DNA of 64,000 nt, from the NCBI GenBank assembly GCA_036873135.1, contig JAPTYO010000010.1:6114634-6178633 (forward strand). The letters run 5' to 3'. Positions 23,555-35,196 of this stretch are shown here, one piece after another (position 1 is the stretch's first letter; each line of letters opens with the position of its first letter). The translations under genes and the position numbers were made by a program. The DNA comes from Clarkia xantiana subsp. parviflora (Eukaryota; Streptophyta; Magnoliopsida; Myrtales; Onagraceae). Under the pieces are notes generated by a model. The model saw only the letters and a program-made list of their open reading frames with translations, ran no database searches and had not been told where the DNA came from.

Positions 23555-23801
23555 GGATTTTTCTACTATGCTTTGGGAGCACCATGCTTTTGGTTTTTTT
23601 AATACTATGGTGGACTTAATTGTAACATAATTAAAACTTTAAAAGTGAAAAAATATGAATTTTTTTAACTACACCTAAGATGTGTATCATACTATTAATA
23701 ATATCAATTTCTCTATAGGGTTCACCCTTAGGGCAATAGAAAAATTAAAAAAAAAATTAGTAGCAAAAGCATGGTGCTCCAAAAGCATTGTAGAAAGGTC
23801 C
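23555..23801. mobile_element. MITE with 9-bp target duplication
   Basis: The ends GGATTTTTCTACTATGC and the inverse of GCATTGTAGAAAGGTCC pair, followed by 'gagcaccatgcttttg'. It is flanked by ACTCCATTC at 23546-23554 and 23802-23810. It is 247 bp with no ORF. A decayed related end is seen near 30915-30950. Confidence 0.82.
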
Positions 23802-24137
23802 ACTCCATTCAGTGATACCAGGTAAAAAGTAACAAATTAAGGGCTTCACCGTACACTATCATTTCAACCCCAAGTTTTTTTTTTCATCTGCTTTTATCCT
23901 CCATTCCAGAAACATAGAAAGTAACTGTTAAAATCAGAACAAACACAACATTATATTTTCCATAACAGCTGAAAGGACTCGGCACATAAACCACACACAT
24001 TAGGAGGAAGAGACTCCTGTCCAGACCTCGGCATTCGGTCTTTAAAAATCAAGGCCTAACAATAGGCATCAAAGATCATCACAATGATTCACTTTTAGTT
24101 ACCACACCCACTACACTACACTAGCAGGCTGCCTCAA

Positions 24138-24738
24138 TCAGAAACCGTGAATCTTGATATGCTCCTTCTTCATAATACTAGTCTTAAACACATGAAAAAT
24201 GTTTTTTTTTTAATTAAAAAAATATCACTTTTTTTCACAAAGTTTACCGCTTTGTAGAATTTTCCAATGGAAATTACCTGGACACATTCTTTTGATCACC
24301 CTGAAGCTGAATAACCTGCATCAACATTTAACACAAATCTTTCAATTAAAAAATTGGGACAAGGCAAAAAAAAAACACACGTTTTAACAACCATCACAAG
24401 TTAATGAAAGAGATCTTGTCCTAGCTATGGATCCTGAACAACAGTACCATGCAGCAAAACTCTTTCTCGAGGTCCTTGAAAATCTTGTTGTAGCTAAATT
24501 CTTTCTTCAGACCCTGTACAGTGTCAGGTTTTTGTGACCATTCCGCTGTTACATGCGGATGTGGACATACTCTTTCGATCCAGCACCAGAGTCCTCAGCG
24601 CTTGCATCAGCAGAAGGATCTGAAGCCATGTGATGAGAAACTTGAATAACCGAAATAATAAAGTTAAAAGAATGAGGCTGAGGTTTTAATATTTCACTTA
24701 CCAAAAGCAGAGGGAATGTGAACTTCGAGATCAGACAT
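24138..24738 (-). pseudogene. Translation initiation factor eIF1 (SUI1) pseudogene with introns
   Basis: Exon 1 (24702-24738) reads MSDLEVHIPSAF, the invariant plant SUI1 start. Exon 2 (about 24415-24619) continues with EDSGAGSKEYVHIR and later QGLKKEFSYNKI text. Exon 3 (24278-24315) gives VIQLQGDQKNVS. The last exon (24138-24177) ends KIHGF-stop. Damage is clear: an in-frame TAA follows VHIRM where the family has IQQRNG, single bases are missing after 'cctgac' and in 'tgctgc-atgg', a TAG replaces a codon near GSQDP-equivalent text, and the TFLVQAG codons are absent. Intact introns argue for decay of a duplicated gene rather than a processed copy. The functional protein (about 113 residues) helps the 40S subunit select the start codon. 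Confidence 0.88.
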
Positions 24739-25891
24739 GAACTTTGGCTGTTGGATGAGGAGTCCAGTAAACAGAGAGCTTAATTAAAAGCTACAAAAAG
24801 ATGCCCGGGTAAGCATTAGTGACTTCAAACATATCTTGCTTAGAAATTGCAAAAAGAAATTTTCCAAGACAAAGCCTTGGAAAATAGACCATAGAATTCA
24901 AAAGAGAAATGAAGGAAAAGATACCAAAAGAAGTTCCTGTTAAACAAAAGGCTGAGACTTCCTATTGTTGAAGATTTTACAGAGATTACTAGCAACAAAC
25001 ATCTTTAGCTTAAGTCAGATCAGTAAGATTGTCAAATTATTTTTCAGAGGATGATGCAGAGTTTGTGAAGGTATGATGATCGAAATTCTAAATCACAGAA
25101 AACTCGCTTCTTCATAATCCGAACCCGAATTAATAGTACTAATGACACAAGTTTCCTTTGTATTTATGCTTTAATAGACGAGGTTGGTCTATGAGGCATA
25201 AACTAGTACCCTATAAATCTAACTCCATATCTTATAAACCTTCTCCATATACATTCAAATATTCTGCAATTACTATCAAGCAAGTACTTTGTTCTTCAGT
25301 TGGTTTAATTCAAGATTGCACCAAAAAGATAACCGTCATACTACGAATAGACGTTTAATCCAGGCTACGTTCTTACCAGATAAAGAAGAAACCACACAAT
25401 TACCTCATTTACAACCTAATTTCAGCTCAATGTTCCTTCTAACCCCCAAAAAAACAAAATTCGAGCTCCAGAGAAAGCGATATCGGTAGAATAAAGTAAA
25501 ATTAAGTATTTCCCAAATCAGAGATCAATTGATCAGCAGGCATAGAAAGGACGAATCATGCAGAGTTGATCAGATCGACGAGAACTAAAAGAAAATTACA
25601 TGATTTGAAGTCGAGCTTTCGATTCATATGCGGAACAACAGGAAAGAGTGGCCGAATTGGATGGAGCTCGGAAACGTACGGCTGAGCGAGATCTATATAA
25701 CGCAACGCAGAGAAATATCCCGTTAACTTACTAACGAACGAAAGCATTACATCATTCCCAAGGCAGCCTACTTTGTTTTCCAAATTTGCCATTCCATACA
25801 TTCTATTTTTACTTAAGTTGGAAAAAAAACAGTTGCCAAGAAAACTGAAAAAATACATACATACATTAGATATAAGACAAAGAGGAAATGA
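24739..25891. other. Upstream region of the SUI1 pseudogene
   Basis: No gene was recognised. The stretch probably holds the old 5' UTR intron and promoter of the pseudogene. Short open frames at 25158-25489 (+) and 25556-25858 (-) have no recognisable domain. Confidence 0.35.
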
Positions 25892-25900
25892 AATAAAATA

Positions 25901-26425
25901 GGTTAACTGGTCTTTTGGTCCATTATGTTTGACAACTTTCGGATTTTGGTCAATGATGTTTTTTTTACCTAGTTTTGGTACAATATGTTTGCAGATTTTT
26001 TTTCTAGTTTTGGTCTAACCGTTACATTCCGTCCATTTTTTGACATGTACAAGTCACGTTACCCACCCTAAACTTTCAATTTTGTTTAATTTAGTCCCTC
26101 TAATACTTTCATAACCTTTTTTTTGTTCAATTTAGTCCCGAAGTTTCAAAAATTCAATTGGACCTATTGTCCAATTGGGGTCAATTTTGAAACTTCGGGA
26201 CTAAATTGAACAAAAAATGGTTAAGAAAGTATTAGAGGGACTAAATTTAAAGTTTAGAGTGGATCACGTGACTTGAACATGTCAAAAAATGGACGGAATG
26301 TAACGGTTAGACCAAAACTAGAAAAAAATCTGCAAACATGTGGTACCAAAACTAGGTAAAAAAAAATTTCATTGACCAAAACCCAAAAGTTATCAAACAT
26401 CATGGACCAAAAGACATGTTAACCC
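25901..26425. mobile_element. Long palindromic (foldback) element with 9-bp target duplication
   Basis: The ends are GGTTAACTGGTCTTTTGGTC and ...CCAAAAGACATGTTAACCC. The two arms of about 250 bp pair nearly throughout and meet at 'cctattgtccaattgggg' (about 26160). It is flanked by AATAAAATA (25892-25900 and 26426-26434). A near copy sits in intron 16 of NOP2 (40652-41173). Confidence 0.85.
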
Positions 26426-26434
26426 AATAAAATA

Positions 26435-27332
26435 TTTATTAGAAGTCTATAATATATTAATAATTAATAGATAACTAATCATTTACAAATCTTAAGTTAA
26501 AGAATCTTTACAAACAACTTGAATGAAGGAGATACTATTTAAATCAATATCCTCCACACACAGAGGAAACTTTTCTTGGCAACCAAGTTATAGCTCTAGA
26601 GTTTTCCTTGATCCAAGATATCGGACAATTCTTGTGTAAGCTTGATGTTTATACCAAACCAATACAATTAGTATAAGTGTCCTACTATTTTTTAATATTT
26701 TTCTAAAACCCTAAGGATGAACTCTAGGATGGAGGGAGCAAAATACACTTGTCACTATTAGATTGGTTTAGTGTAAATACCAAAGCTTACACAAGAATTT
26801 TCCAAAAATATCTCATTTTTCAATTCAACCGAGCAACATTTTAATTATTTTGGTAAATAACTAGACATCTGAACTTTCTTCAGTAAACTAATTCTTATAT
26901 TTGTACGGACTATCGACAATTAATTACAGGCTCGTCCCTAATGTCGTGGTTCAAACACCACTTTATTTAGTGTGTTTTCAGTTTTGGTTTTAAACCGTCA
27001 ACGTGAGAGATATCTAGTTGCTTATATTCGTTCAATCTAATTAGTCAAATGTGATTACTTTTTTATGTGATTATTTAATTATTTACGTATCAAAATTGTA
27101 ATTAAAATTTCAAATTTACTTTTATTTAATTACTTATATATTACTTAATGTAATTAAATAGTTATAAAATGATATTTTTACCCTTATGTTAAATTGAAGT
27201 GTTCTTCATTGTATTTTTCGGTAAAATTATTAAGATTTTCATCAAATTCATTAAAAAAATAATGAAATGGCTCTTTTGCCATGTGGCTCTCTCTTTTTAT
27301 GAACTGATCCATATAAAAAGTCATTTTAGCAT
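26435..27332. other. Gene-free stretch
   Basis: AT-rich sequence. I see no gene, RNA or repeat structure beyond short 'gcttacacaag'-type words. Confidence 0.4.
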
Positions 27333-27341
27333 TTATAATTA

Positions 27342-27914
27342 GGGTTAAATGTATTTTTCACACCACATATTTGACCGAATGTGGCTTTTAGTACTGGATG
27401 TTTGATTTTGTATACTTTTGGTACCAAACGTTTGAAAAAATGTGGCTTTTCGTACATCTGTTAGTTGGCCGTTAGTTTTGGTCGTTAAATGACATGTGCA
27501 AGTCACATGCCAACCCTGAACTTTTGATTTTTTTTTTTATTTAGTCCCTCGAATATATTCTTAACTCTTATTTTGTTTAATTAGTCTTAAAACTTCAAAA
27601 TCGAACTCAATTGAACCAATCGAACCCAGTTGATTTAGACCCAAGTGGAATGTAGATTTTGAGTTTTTATGACTAAATTAAACAAAATAAAAGCTAGGAA
27701 TATATTTGAGGGACTAAATTGAACAAAATTAAAAGTTTAGAGTCGGTCACGTGACTTGCACATGTGATTTAACGGCCAAAACTAACGGTCAACTAACTGA
27801 TGTATCAAAAATCATATTTTTCAAACGTTTGGTACCAAAAGTATACAAAATCAAACATTCAGTACTAAAAACCACGTTCGGTCAAACATATGGTATGAAA
27901 AGTACCTTTAACCC
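27342..27914. mobile_element. Foldback element with perfect 9-bp target duplication
   Basis: It begins GGGTTAAATGTATTTTTCAC and ends ...AGTACCTTTAACCC. The arms pair ('ttttggtaccaaacgtttga' against its inverse). It is flanked by TTATAATTA at 27333-27341 and 27915-27923. Same family design as 25901, 30145 and 43629. Confidence 0.85.
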
Positions 27915-27923
27915 TTATAATTA

Positions 27924-28850
27924 TACTAGGGTTCTTCCCGCGATGCCGGGTGATTTTTACATATCTACAGTTATTTTATGATACGGTAATATGTAATTAA
28001 AAAAAAAATTATCGCAGCCAATTTCATATTTGTTATTTGGGCAAAAAAAAAACATATTTGTTGATGTTGACAAACTAATTTTTTAAAACTAATCTATGAT
28101 TTCCTCACTTGCAACATACTTTCATGGCACAAACAAGAAAATCATGTTTGTTTCTATCTCTATACAACTATCAAAACTAAAGAAAGCCATGACTCTTGCA
28201 TACTGTGTGTGTGATTTACCCACAGCCAGATTATTATTATAGTAAAACAGAGAACTCCTTGTATTGATTAACCAAGGAGTTTGCAACCTTAGATCTATCT
28301 AATCCTGCCTGAGCAGCTTTACCTTATTTATTCAATTTTTTTTATAATTTAAATACCCAACAATAGTCATCACATATCACATATTATTATAGATAGTCTT
28401 TAGATAGTTGTAAAGTTAGTTACAGTACACCACGCCTCTGTGTATAAATACACCACGCCTCTTTGTATAAATACCCTTCATGTATATATATATCAATTCA
28501 TTTGAGAGAATTCCAGATCAAAATCTTCTCTCTCTGCGCTTCCTATGACCGTGATACATATATAGATGAAAAAGGGAGGAAGCATATATCAGATGAAAAT
28601 TTCAATTCCTGTACATTTTTTTGCTAAAAGAAAAATGCAATTTCTTGTAAGGTGTTGACGAAGAATAAAGTGTCACCCGAAACAAATTAAGAAGATCATG
28701 TGTAAAACTATTAGATCGAAAACTCAGTTAAAAAAAAGTAGATGAATAGGTCAAACCTGATGAGCTAAAAACACACAAAAAAGAACTATTCTCAAGAACA
28801 ATAAATAAATAGTTGAGGACAATTTAAGAACAACTAGGCTGCCTTCTACA
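27924..28850. other. Gene-free stretch with a possible LTR remnant
   Basis: 28380-28560 resembles a Copia LTR: 'agttgtaaagttagttacag' is followed by two tandem 'acaccacgcctct..gtataaat' units (28427-28475) and a 'ctctctctgcgcttcc' stretch. Borders were not found. Nothing else is recognised. Confidence 0.3.
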
Positions 28851-29392
28851 TGTATTTATGAGACTCTTTTGTACAAAGGGTAAGATGATGAATTTTAACC
28901 ATTCTCACATCCATTTATATAAAGAGAGGATAAGGTTAAAAGACCATACTCACACGCCGACAAATGGGAAGACAAACGTCATGCCCATCGAAGTCAATGC
29001 TAAAAAACCATACTCACACTCTCGCAAACAGAGTGCAACACCGCTCCCTAAGCACCCTATCAGTTCCAAGAATCCCAAAAGGAGGTCTCTCCAATAAGGA
29101 GATAAACCTAAATGCTAAGTAAAATAGGACTAAGACCCATATCTCATACTTATAATCATCTATGTTATCCATGTACATACTTGTACTAACACCAACACCC
29201 GTGTTGTTTAACACACAGATTTTTGTATGAACAGACACCCTTCCAACATGGAGCAATGAAAAATTACAACGATCCTCGAGCACTCAATGAAGGCCGGGAT
29301 CGTCAAAAAGGTACATTTCATAACTCACTTGGGTGATATTCCGCAAAAATAGAGTCAAGTAAAGGTTAAACATTGCTTGACTCGGGGGCAAG
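28851..29392 (+). mobile_element. 3' internal remnant of the same LTR retroelement
   Basis: It ends 'agagtcaagtaaaggttaaa' then 'gcttgactcgggggcaag', the same lead-in text found before LTR copies A and B. No pol domain was recognised in the short open frames. Confidence 0.45.
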
Positions 29393-29944
29393 TGTTGGAT
29401 ATACACCCAAGCTATCCTAAATTGGGCTATATAATTGAGCTATACTCGGTTATAATTCGAAACTTTGACAAATGGACACCCGAGACCCGAATACTTAGAC
29501 CCAGAAACACCTTGGGTGGCAAAATCCACTCGGAAGACCCCGAGTGGTAAAAATCATTCGGGATCACCCGAGTAGGACTTCTGCTCGGGTAACCAGCACC
29601 CCCCCCCCCCCAATTCCGAACGAGTGACTTCAAGCCCCAGACGAAATATCGCCCGGGCAACGCCCTTAGAGGCCATTTTTTGACACTTAATCTATAATAA
29701 ACGCATGTTAGACCAATATCAAATCTTCTTTATTTACAGTCAATACCAGGTTATATCATTAATCTGCCACAACCGGACCGGAAAAGCACCAAAACCGAAA
29801 CGGATCTTTAGGAATTCTATAAATAGAGCTCTCCTTCCATCATTTGGAGGCAACCTATCTCTCTCTAAGCTTACTTTCTATCTAAGCCCATATTGTCTTA
29901 AGCATTGGAGTTGGCTTACCGGGAACTCCCGGCGCCCCTTTGCA
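29393..29944 (+). mobile_element. LTR retrotransposon LTR (copy C)
   Basis: TGTTGGATATACACCC...CCCCTTTGCA spans 552 bp. It shares the start, TATAAATAG box (29818-29826) and GGCGC...TTTGCA end with copies A and B, but its middle differs strongly, so it is a related subfamily. A C10 run lies at 29599. Confidence 0.65.
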
Positions 29945-30144
29945 GGTACTCGAGGAGAAAAGAGAGCGAGGACTTGAAGAGAAGAAAGCACTCAACGAAC
30001 GTGTGCAAACAGGAGGTACACCATCACCTTAAAGCTCCTCAGAGTCTTTCTACTATACTCAACAAATACCATGTTTGTGGCACTCTTTTTGGATATTTTT
30101 TTTATTAACTGAACCCTATAGGGAAACTGATATTATTAACAGTA

Positions 30145-30809
30145 GGGTTAAATGTCCGTTTCATACTACATGTTTGCAAGAAATCCACTATTCATACCAT
30201 ATTTTTTTTTTGTACCAATTTGGTACCAAACATTTCCATTTTGTACATTTCATACATCCGTTAAAGTTCCGTCCATTTTGGCCGTTAGATGTTATGTGTC
30301 GTGCACGTGAGTGACTCTAAACTTTTGATTTTGTTCAATTTAGTCCCACTAATTCATTCATAACTTTTAATTTGTTCAATTTAGTCCTAAAATTTCAATA
30401 TCGAACCCTTGACCCAAATTGAGACCTAGCCCATGGCTAGGTCCGGCTAGGTCAATTGGGACTTAGCCCCAATTGAACTATGTCCCAATTGACATCGTCA
30501 GACCTAGCCATGGGCTAGGTCCAGCTAGGTCAATTTATGTCAAGGTTCGATATTGAAATTTTAGGATTAAATTGAACAAATTAAAAGCTATTAATCTATT
30601 AGAGGAACTAAATTAAATAAAATCAAAAGTTTAGGGTCACTCGCGTGCATAACACATATCTTTTAACGGACAAAATGGACGGAACTTTAGCGGATGTATG
30701 AAAACGGTACAAAATGGAAACGTTTGATACCAAATTGGTACAAAAAAAAACATATAGTAAGAACAGTAGATTTCGTGTAAACATATGGTATGAAGTGGAC
30801 CCTTAATCA
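30145..30809. mobile_element. Foldback element with 9-bp target duplication
   Basis: It starts GGGTTAAATGTCCG and its right end is a mutated inverse. The arms match, for example 'ttggtaccaaac' against 'gtttgataccaa'. The centre is a repeated 'gacctagcc(c)atggctaggtc' palindrome. It is flanked by TTAACAGTA (30136-30144 and 30810-30818). Confidence 0.78.
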
Positions 30810-30970
30810 TTAACAGTATGATACAAATATGAGGTGAGTTTAAAAAAAAAATATATACTTTTAAAGTTTTACCTATGTTATAATTAAGTTCACTCTAGTT
30901 GTAAAAACAAAAAAACAAAAGTATGGTGCTTCACAAACATGGTAAAAAAGTCACACTCTCAGCTCTCATC

Positions 30971-31488
30971 AAATAACTAAAAAAACTGTCCAAAGTTTAC
31001 CCTATGTTAAAATTAGGTGTCTGAAGTTTCAATTGTTAAACTGTAATGTCCAAGATTTCAAATTTGTTAAAATGTATTGTCTCGGTGTGATTACTTTTAA
31101 GAAGTCAATTCCGACGAAACCGTCTGTCAAATTCGAGCTCCCATACACTCCCTTCTCGTCATTTTGCCGGGACCGTCACCTAAAAAGTTGGCCATATCCG
31201 CGCAAGTAAATCTCGCTCTGTTGTCCTTGGAAAATAGCTTCACACCACTCTTCTAGAAACTTTTTTTTATCGTTCAATTTTTGGATGAAATTTGACGATT
31301 TTGTGAAAAGTAGAGAGTGATGAACTATGAATGGGTGGGTTAATGAAAATGATTGAATGGAGATGAAAAGACGTGCAGAGACACCAAATTTCAACAAAAA
31401 TAAAACTTGAGACAGCCTATTTGAAATTTCAGACACTTAATTTTAACCTAGAGTCAACCTTGTAAAGTTTTTTTTTTGTTATTAACCC
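30971..31488. repeat. Decayed homologue of the 10816-11348 foldback element
   Basis: It shares long stretches with 10816-11348, such as 'cgtctgtcaaattc', 'ttgccgggaccgtcacc' and 'gaatggagatgaaaagacg'. The right end is GTTATTAACCC; the left end has lost GGGTT. No target duplication remains visible. It ends 180 bp beyond the IPK1 stop codon. Confidence 0.7.
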
Positions 31489-31667
31489 TATATATATGCA
31501 TAATAAACTTCTAAAATTTAGCATATAATATTAAACAACCCACATAGTTTTTTTTTTCTTCCAAAGAGTTCATTTTTCCTTAGATCGTGATTTTGTAATC
31601 TTACAAACAATCACTTAAACAAACAAGGTTTTTACATAGTACAACACCACTTCAATTCTAATTCTAA

Positions 31668-34587
31668 TCAATAGTGAGGAATAGAAGAAATACCGTTCTT
31701 CTTCGCAGCACGGCTGTAGCAGCTCACTATCTTCTGGTCTAGTTTGTAGTAGTACTCCATTTTCTCGAATAGCTTCAAATCCAGATCAATGAAAAACACC
31801 TAACAGCAACAAATTCACTATGCATCAGTAGCTACTAATAATAATAATACATCCCCTGTATAATATTATTATGGATCTACAAGTTCAAAAGGTACCTTGT
31901 AATCGTAGACTTGGTCAGTCGTTTCCAAGTACACCTTTCCGTACGAGGATTCATCTGTTCTACGTCTAAAGCATAACATGAGACTACAATCCTTTGCAGT
32001 AGCAGCCACCAGAAAGTTCTTCACAATCTTCAAGCTCTCATCCAAAGAAATCGAGTGCAGTGATTGACATTCACGTAACAAATCTACATCTTCCATATCC
32101 CGACACACTTCACAAGGTTCAGATATTAGATTGTAGTACGCATGGATTGCTCCTTCTATGTCGAGTTCATCGAGTTTCTGAACTTCAAGTAGCCGATCCA
32201 ATACACCGGATTTACGAATTGACTGCACAATAAGCTGAAGAAAGGTTCTTGTTCGGTCCCCATAGTTTGCTTGGATGAAACCCTTGAGCGTATTTTCGAA
32301 GGTCTCTTCTATATCTTTGGTTGTAGAATCAGCAACACCGCCCAGTCCTCCAAGAACAAGAGAACCATTCAAGAACACGCGGAAATTGTTTTGAGGTGTG
32401 GTGTGGAGAGCTTCTAGAGCTTTCAGCATCCGATCTTCTGATCCAGAAAATAGATCCAGTGGATCGTACTCACTCAATTCAGCAATCTGTAAAGTAAATA
32501 AAAAATTAGTGGATTAAATAACTTATTGGGTCAAAAACCAAATTGCTATGAACTTGCAGCTGATGTGATGTTTGGTAGCTGATTTTCCTTTGGCCAATTT
32601 CACTGCTAAACTAATAAATAACTGCAATTTGCTAGCTCCATCCATTTTTCACATATAAATTCACAATGTATATACATTATATGTCCAAGGTTAATGGAAA
32701 TGGACAGAGCTAGCATTATTAGTTCAGCCAGTGAAGAGTTGAAAAAAAAAATTTAAAAAAATTAAAAAGGCTACCAGATCAATAGCCACTACTTCAACTA
32801 GTAATTTTGTCATTAACCGATAATTAAACTAACTGAGAAGCATGGTAAGCTCAGCAATTTGATTCCAGAGTGGCTCATGCAATAATTATCAACACATTTC
32901 AGTGACATGACAGAAAGTTGCAACAAAGAACCAGGATTTTTCCAGGAATGAACTCACATCTTGTTTGTGAAGCTTCAGCAGTTGGTGCATTTGGAAGCGA
33001 CTTACTTTCTTCTTGACGGAATTTTGTCTTGCAATGTATCTTGACATTGAGAGAAATCCACATTTGGGCTATTCTTTCAAATGTGACAGCAGAAGGGAAA
33101 TAACTTTAGATTATAAACAAATTCACCAAGTATTTACTATAAAAGAAAAATAAATAGTCGAATATCAAAGGAAATCACCTTTATTTCAACAGATAGGCAG
33201 GGCTCATTGTTATCAATACCTGAAAGTAAATAACATCCAACTTATATAGATATCATATAACAATTCAGGGGAAGGATAATTCAAGAACTTACCACAAGGA
33301 AAACGTGAATGATCAGACATCAGAAGTGCGTGTTTTCCAAGTGTATCAATCTTAGCAGCATTAATACGCCAAGTAGGTCTTTGCCTGCTGATATTTTTCT
33401 CAACTGCCTCAATAAATTTCTTCGACACAAGGATCTGAACCTGTTAAAGGAACTCAACTTTAACCAAATTCTATTTAGTAGATACTCCTAAAGAAAGGAG
33501 GCCCAAGAAAATAAAATAAAGGGTTGGAGCTTAACTTTTGGGGCTTCTGTATGATAGATGATGCGCTATCTAATGGAATTGTCATGTGAACAACTATTCA
33601 AGATTCACAATTGATTGCTTAATCAGGACCTAAGAAAAAGATATACATACCCCAGCATCAACATTCTTCGAGCCTAGCAAAGGGCTCATCACATGTTCCA
33701 CAAAAAGTCGGGCTGCATCTTCTTTAGTAGGAGACAGTAAAAGCTCTTTGTACTCTTTCCATAAGAGCTTTTCCTGTGTTGAGAAAACCGAGCTACCATT
33801 CACACAATTTGATCCATTTATCGGTACCTTTTGTATCCGCAAAACTTTTCCTACCTGCATGCATGAAAGACTAGAATTAACTTGTTAGTTCATCAAGATG
33901 CTCAAATACCTACTTCAATTTACAAAATAACTCAACAAAGATGCATCAAAATCAGCATTCAGTAAAGCAAAGACAGCCCTTCTGTCCAGAATCAATGAAC
34001 TTCGAAATCAAATATAGTAACTTTTTTCACTCTATTAACTGTATTTGCATGATCCAGTAGATGTTAAGGAATTATATCATCCACTTGAAAGAGAGAAAAT
34101 TTCCCAATAGTTAATTTATTAAGATGCTCAAAGGACAAAGCTATTACTTAAATACCTAAGCATTGTCAACGTGCACAATCAATACAAATGACAAGTAAAA
34201 TTAGTCAACAAACCGCAGCAGATCTTTCTAATGAGGCCTCAATATTCAACTCCAACACCACAGATTAATTCTAATACATCAAAGAGAGAAGTATATTCTG
34301 AAGACAAATCGATTAAAATAAGATGGAAAAATAATATAGTAACTGAAAACAGTACCAATCAAAGATTCCTGAAAATCAAGCTTTGGCACAAAGATAATTT
34401 ATCGATCATCGGTAAAAAAAGACCAATTAATTCAAAAAAGTACTAATTCAACAACGACAATGCAGCTCCAAAGGGAGTAGCTTACAAACGAAGGTGAGGA
34501 TCCAGCATAAGCAGCCACTATATTAGCCGCTCCTTCGCCTTTGTAAATCCAGTCGGCCGCGTCCTTCTCGTCCAAAATTAGGCCCAT
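31668..34587 (-). CDS. IPK1: Inositol-pentakisphosphate 2-kinase
   Basis: Seven exons were read on the minus strand: 34486-34587, 33651-33854, 33293-33440, 33179-33219, 32958-33068, 31896-32486 and 31668-31799. All junctions keep phase and give 442 residues, the usual plant IPK1 length. The start MGLILDEKDAADWIYKGEGA matches the family N-terminus, including the nucleotide-binding loop region (GEGAAN) and VGKVLRI. Also present are CLSVEIK|PKCGF, the conserved lobe with a zinc-site Cys, then SEYDPLDLFSGS, NNFRVFLNG, and the C-terminal VFFIDLDLK carrying the metal-binding acidic pair. The enzyme phosphorylates InsP5 at the 2 position to make phytate (InsP6), acting in phosphate storage and signalling. 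Intron 5 (32487-32957) holds a small inverted repeat. The last exon has a stray copy at 11639-11770. Confidence 0.95.
32600..32742. repeat. Small inverted repeat in an IPK1 intron
   Basis: 'ttcactgctaaactaataaa...gctagctccatccatt' pairs with 'aatggacagagctagcattattagttcagccagtgaa', with a spacer of about 50 bp. No target duplication was checked. Confidence 0.5.
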
Positions 34588-35187
34588 CTAGTGAAAATTC
34601 GGCTTCAGTACGCTGAAATCGGTCCTATCTGCAGAAAACGGAGATGAAGAAGGTTCCCGATAAGAAAGATGAAGACAGGAGTAGCTTAGAAGTTGAGTGA
34701 TCAGGATGAAGATAACAATTCATCCGATTCACACCGAATCAGATTGATACCAGCGATTGCCACGAGTCAGGCTTCGAAACTCGAGCAGTCGGAGAAGAGT
34801 CAACAGACTCAATACTATGCAGACTCAGAAAGAAGCGCAGAAGAAGATAGATAGATAGATGCCTGAGGCTCTGGCTGACAACTGAACAAGTGGCCCTACT
34901 GTAATTATGTCTTTAACTCTGGGCATATCATTAGCATAAAACTTGGCACCTTAATAATCATCGGAAGAACAGATGTGCAGCTGCAGCCTCACTGTTACTG
35001 CCCGACAATGGAAGCTCTCACGGTAGCCGGCAGCCCTGAGGAACTGGTTTTTTTTTTTTTATGCACCTAATATACAAAATGCAATTTTATGATATTAAAA
35101 GTTTAAAAATCAAAATATGTCACAATTTTGATTAAACATATGACACCAACAAAAATATTTAACTCTATTTTTTATTATTGATTGAGT
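34588..35187. promoter_or_regulatory. IPK1 5' UTR and promoter region
   Basis: This is the sequence immediately upstream of the IPK1 ATG on the minus strand. Its GC content is higher than in the flanks. A poly-T run lies at 35049-35060. No TATA box could be fixed with certainty. Confidence 0.35.
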
Positions 35188-35196
35188 TTTTTACTA

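Noticed and set aside
24138..24738. A functional eIF1 gene
   Set aside because: At least two stops and two frameshifts within invariant positions, plus missing TFLVQAG codons.
10816..31868. Idea that the IPK1 end and its neighbouring foldback element were copied together to 10.8-13.0 kb, since both sites have both pieces
   Set aside because: The element at 10816-11348 has its own 9-bp target duplication inside another repeat, and the sequence between element and exon differs at the two sites. Independent insertions explain it better.
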